Made by a program: the position numbers and the translations under genes. The notes under the pieces were generated by a model. That model did no database searches. It was not told the DNA's origin and worked only from the letters and a program-made list of their open reading frames with translations. From an uncultured Clostridia bacterium (GTDB taxonomy: Bacteria > Bacillota > Clostridia > Oscillospirales > Acutalibacteraceae), in the NCBI GenBank assembly GCA_946183545.1, contig CAMHCD010000002.1, positions 1 to 40,200 on the forward strand: DNA of 40,200 nucleotides, given 5' to 3'. Of this stretch, positions 36,253-40,200 are shown piece by piece; the first letter of the stretch is position 1; every line of letters starts with the position of its first letter.

Positions 36253-39200
36253 AATCACTGGAAGTGCAAGGCTTTAAGACATTTCCCGATAAAACTAAAT
36301 TATCGTTTGAAAACGGGATTACCTCGGTAGTCGGTCCCAACGGCTCAGGTAAAAGTAACATCAGCGATGCTATCCGCTGGGTTTTGGGTGAACAAAGCCC
36401 TAAAAGCCTTAGATGCTCCCGTATGGAAGACGTTGTTTTCAACGGTACCGATAAGCGTAAGCGCACGGGTTATGCAGAAGTAACACTGAACATCGACAAC
36501 AGAGACCGTTTTTTGGAGTTTGACGGCGACGAGATCGCCGTTACCCGCCGTTATTACCGCAGCGGTGAAAGTGAGTACCTTATAAACAAAGCCGCTGTCC
36601 GTTTAAAGGATATCAACGAGCTGTTTATGGACACCGGTCTCGGACGCGACGGTTATTCAATGATCGGTCAGGGTAAAATCGACAGTATCGTATCATCAAA
36701 AAGTGAAGACAGACGAGAGATTTTTGAGGAGGCAGCGGGTATATCCAAATACCGCTACCGCAAGATCGACGCTGAACGTAAGCTTAAAAACACCGAGGAT
36801 AATCTGCTTCGTCTGCGTGACATCGTCACCGAGCTCGAAGAACGCGTCGGACCACTAAAAAAGCAAAGTGAAAAAGCTCAGCAGTTTTTGGAATACGCTG
36901 AAGAAAAGAAGGGACTTGAAATAGCCCTCTGGCTGCTGACTTTGGATAAATCACAGGATAATCTAAAAACGCAGGATGAAAAAATCGCCATTGCCAAGGC
37001 GCAGTATGAAGCTTCCGAGCAGGCTCTTGCGGATATTGCAGCCGAAACCGAAGATATTTACCGCAAAAACGGTGAGCTTGCGTCTGAGCTGGAGCAGGTT
37101 CGCGAGGAAAAATCTGCGGTAGAAGCTCAAATCAGCGAAAAGAACGCGCAGATCTCCGTAGCGGAAAACGACATCCTGCATCATAACGAAAGCATAACCC
37201 GTATTCAAAATGAAATTGCGAAAGCTGATGAAAATGCTGATGCTTTGGAAAAAAGTATTGCAGAAAAACAGGCGTCGATCGATGTTTTGGACGCAAAAAT
37301 CATCTCTAAGCAAAAGGAGTACGCGGGAGTTTCCGAAAAGCTCAACGAGGTCAATATTGAATCCGGTAAAAGCGGAGACGCTTTGCAGGATGTTACCGCC
37401 GAGCTTTCCGTGCTTACTTCTCAGTCAGCCGACGCAAGAGTGTTGGAGATGACATCCGACAGCAGTATCAACGAGCTTACACAGCGTATTGAAGCCTTAA
37501 AGCAGTCCAATGAAGAAAAGCATACTCAGCTTACGGAATTGGTTCAGATGTCCGAGCAGTACCGCAGTGACATTAAGGCGGCAGAGAATGAAATTGCATC
37601 TTTGTCAAATACCATCGACGGATTGCAGCTTAAGCTTTCCTCTAAAGACAGTAAGCGCAATGCTTCAAAGGCGGAATTTGATAAGCTTGGCTTGGATATC
37701 AGGGAAACAGAACGCAAGATACACTTCCTTGAAAACATGGAACGAAATATGGAGGGCTTCTCAAAGAGCGTAAAGACTGTTGTTAACGCTTCTGCAAACG
37801 GCAGACTCCACGGTATTTACGGTCCGGTGTCCAGGGTTATCTCCGTTCCCGGCGATTACGCAGTGGCTATTGAAATAGCGCTTGGCGCGGCTATGCAGAA
37901 CATCGTTGTGGGTACAGACGAGGACGCAAAGCAAGCTATACGCTTTTTGAAATCTACCGACGGCGGACGCGCGACCTTCCTTCCGCTCAACACGATCAAG
38001 CCTCGCGAGTTAAAGGAAAACAGCTTTGATGAATGCTACGGCTTTATCGGCGTAGCCGCCGAACTGTGTAGCTGTGATGATAAATTCAGCAATATTTTGC
38101 GCTCGCTTCTGGGCAGGATAGTTGTAGCAGAGGATCTGAACAGCGCCGCGGCTATAGCAAAGCGTTATTCTTACCGCTTCAAGGTTGTGACGCTGGACGG
38201 TCAGGTAGTCAATGCCGGTGGTTCGCTTACAGGCGGTTCTCTTGCCAAAAGCACCGGTGTACTGAGCCGTGCTTCCGAAATAAAAAATCTTAAATCGCAG
38301 TCTGAAAAGCTGCAACAAAAAGCAAACACACAAGAAAAGCTATATGAAGATCTAAACCGCGAATGTGCCGCCATCGAGGCGTCGCTGCTTGGAGCAGGAG
38401 CCGACAAGTCAAACCGTCAGCAGGAGCTTGTAAGGATGACGGCTGAGCTCAAGGCGTGCGATTCCGAACTCGAAAACACGCAGTCACAAATAAATGACGC
38501 ACAATCTGAGATCGAGGAATCTATCAGCCGCATCGAAAGTCTACAGCAAAGCCGGAATCAGGCAAGAGAACAGCTTGCCGGTTTAAACCAAAAGATCGCC
38601 AAGGCTGAACAAACCGTCAATGCCGTTACCGGCAACAGAGCGCAGCTCGCCAAGAAGCGAGAAGAATTCAGTATCACGCTACAGAATATCCGGCTGGAGA
38701 TAGTTAAGTCGCAAAAGGATATTGACGCGCTGAATGCTGAAATCGTATTTGCTAAGAATTCCGGTAATGACGCAAATGCGCATAAAGCGGAGCTTCTCGG
38801 TCAAATCACCACGATAAATAATTCTATTATAGAAATAAAAACTCAGATCGACGATACAAAGAGTCAGATCGAAACACTTAATAAAACAATTGGATCGCTT
38901 GATCAGCGCACCGCTACACTCAACGAACAGCGTAATTCTTTTGAAAAACGCAGCGTAGAAATCAGAACCGTTGAACGCGACAAGGCAAACGAGCGTGAGG
39001 CTTCGGGCAGAGAGCTTGCGCGATTGGAAGAGCGAAAAATCAATATACAAAAAGAATACGACACTATCATCTCCAAGCTATGGGATGAGTATGAGCTTAC
39101 CAAACGTGAAGCGGAACAAATCGCTATCAAAATTGAGGATAATGCCAAGGCGCAAAAGCGTTTGACAGAGCTCAAGCAAAAAATACGTGCTTTGGGCAAT

Positions 39201-39812
39201 GTAAACGTCAGCGCTATCGAAGAATACAAGGAAGTTTCGGAACGCTATGAATTTATGAGCGTGCAGGTGGGCGACGTTGAAAAATCCAAGGCTGAGATCG
39301 AAAAACTTATCCAATCACTTACCAAACAGATGAAGGAAGTGTTTGCCGAAAGCTTTGAGGAAATCAACAAAAACTTTACCTTTACGTTCAAGGAGCTTTT
39401 CGGCGGAGGTACAGCGTCGCTGTCGCTTTCCGATCCGGAGAACCTTCTTACGAGCGGAATAGATATCCTTGTGCATCCGCCGGGTAAAATCGTTGTCAAT
39501 CTGGACGCACTTTCTGGCGGTGAAAAGGCTTTGGTCGCTATCGCGCTGTATTTTGCCATTATGAAGGTAAGACCCGCACCGTTCTGTGTCATGGATGAGA
39601 TCGAGGCAGCGCTCGACGACGTTAACGTATATCGTTTTGCGGGATATTTGCGCCGCATGACCGCCAAAACACAATTTATTCTTATAACACACCGACGCGG
39701 TACAATGGAAGAGGCGGATGTATTATACGGCGTTACTATGCAGGACGAGGGCGTTTCCAAGCTTTTGGAGCTGCGCGCGAGCGAGGTTGCCGAAAAGCTA
39801 AATATCAAATAA
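36243..39812 (+). CDS. smc: Chromosome segregation protein SMC
   Basis: MRLKSLEVQGFKTFPDKTKLSF, GPNGSGKSNISDAIRWVLGEQS, coiled coils, hinge, LSGGEKALVAIALYFAI, CVMDEIEAALDD. Confidence 0.98.
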   Translation: MRLKSLEVQGFKTFPDKTKLSFENGITSVVGPNGSGKSNISDAIRWVLGEQSPKSLRCSRMEDVVFNGTDKRKRTGYAEVTLNIDNRDRFLEFDGDEIAVTRRYYRSGESEYLINKAAVRLKDINELFMDTGLGRDGYSMIGQGKIDSIVSSKSEDRREIFEEAAGISKYRYRKIDAERKLKNTEDNLLRLRDIVTELEERVGPLKKQSEKAQQFLEYAEEKKGLEIALWLLTLDKSQDNLKTQDEKIAIAKAQYEASEQALADIAAETEDIYRKNGELASELEQVREEKSAVEAQISEKNAQISVAENDILHHNESITRIQNEIAKADENADALEKSIAEKQASIDVLDAKIISKQKEYAGVSEKLNEVNIESGKSGDALQDVTAELSVLTSQSADARVLEMTSDSSINELTQRIEALKQSNEEKHTQLTELVQMSEQYRSDIKAAENEIASLSNTIDGLQLKLSSKDSKRNASKAEFDKLGLDIRETERKIHFLENMERNMEGFSKSVKTVVNASANGRLHGIYGPVSRVISVPGDYAVAIEIALGAAMQNIVVGTDEDAKQAIRFLKSTDGGRATFLPLNTIKPRELKENSFDECYGFIGVAAELCSCDDKFSNILRSLLGRIVVAEDLNSAAAIAKRYSYRFKVVTLDGQVVNAGGSLTGGSLAKSTGVLSRASEIKNLKSQSEKLQQKANTQEKLYEDLNRECAAIEASLLGAGADKSNRQQELVRMTAELKACDSELENTQSQINDAQSEIEESISRIESLQQSRNQAREQLAGLNQKIAKAEQTVNAVTGNRAQLAKKREEFSITLQNIRLEIVKSQKDIDALNAEIVFAKNSGNDANAHKAELLGQITTINNSIIEIKTQIDDTKSQIETLNKTIGSLDQRTATLNEQRNSFEKRSVEIRTVERDKANEREASGRELARLEERKINIQKEYDTIISKLWDEYELTKREAEQIAIKIEDNAKAQKRLTELKQKIRALGNVNVSAIEEYKEVSERYEFMSVQVGDVEKSKAEIEKLIQSLTKQMKEVFAESFEEINKNFTFTFKELFGGGTASLSLSDPENLLTSGIDILVHPPGKIVVNLDALSGGEKALVAIALYFAIMKVRPAPFCVMDEIEAALDDVNVYRFAGYLRRMTAKTQFILITHRRGTMEEADVLYGVTMQDEGVSKLLELRASEVAEKLNIK

Positions 39813-39824
39813 AGGATTGTTACT

Positions 39825-40200
39825 ATGGGTTTATTCAGTAAAATTAAAGAAGGCTTAAAGAAAACAAGAAACGCGGTCATGGGTCAAATCGACTCCATGC
39901 TCAAATCGTTTACCAAAATCGACGAGGAGCTTTTTGAAGAGCTGGAGGAGCTTTTGGTAATGGGTGACGTAGGTGTTCCCACCGCGGAAAAAATCTGCGG
40001 CGAGCTGCGCCAAAGAGTCAAAAAGGAAGGCGTTACCGATCCGACAGCGATCAACGGCATGTTGGAGGAGATCATTACCGAGATGCTGTCAGGTGGGGAA
40101 GAGCTGGATATTTCCACTACTCCGTCCATTGTTTTGGTGATCGGCGTTAACGGCGTCGGAAAAACAACTACTATCGGCAAGCTTGCAAAGCAGCTCTCCG
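39825..40200 (+). CDS. ftsY: Signal recognition particle receptor FtsY (partial, runs off right edge)
   Basis: MGLFSKIKEGLKKTRNAVMGQID...; VLVIGVNGVGKTTTIGKLAKQL; located after smc. Confidence 0.95.
   Translation, partial: MGLFSKIKEGLKKTRNAVMGQIDSMLKSFTKIDEELFEELEELLVMGDVGVPTAEKICGELRQRVKKEGVTDPTAINGMLEEIITEMLSGGEELDISTTPSIVLVIGVNGVGKTTTIGKLAKQLS

Overview
The window reads as a Firmicutes/Clostridia chromosome (Oscillospiraceae/Ruminococcus-like by gene content and order; this is inference). Left third, minus strand: a co-oriented run consisting of a two-subunit ABC exporter pair (7943-11480), a HemN/HemW-like radical SAM protein (6208-7881), an internally duplicated SAM-methyltransferase protein (4045-6177), a degenerate PP2C-like protein with one TM and a Pro-rich tail (3156-4082), a 79-aa single-TM protein with almost the same tail (2903-3142), a MacB/LolCDE-type permease and ATPase (476-2891), and a partial sigma-like/Gln-rich protein at the left edge. 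I consider this the best candidate for an undescribed system. Upstream of it is a five-gene Liv/Urt-type uptake transporter (11544-16196). Middle: lipoprotein, acylphosphatase, patatin-like protein, small membrane protein, tadA, CPBP protease, then a plus-strand polyol-phosphate/teichoic-acid-like operon (20594-26744) with two IspD/TarI-type cytidylyltransferases, an SDR, a Zn-dependent dehydrogenase, an Rpe-like epimerase and a CDP-glycerol glycerophosphotransferase-family protein. Right third: a housekeeping run infC-rpmI-rplT, a TrmH-family methyltransferase, dprA, topA, trmFO, plsX, rnc, an Elp3-like radical SAM, smc, ftsY (partial). Two genes appear to use non-canonical starts: infC (ATC) and the radical SAM gene after rnc (ATT overlapping the rnc stop). 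No rRNA, tRNA, CRISPR array or transposase was recognised.
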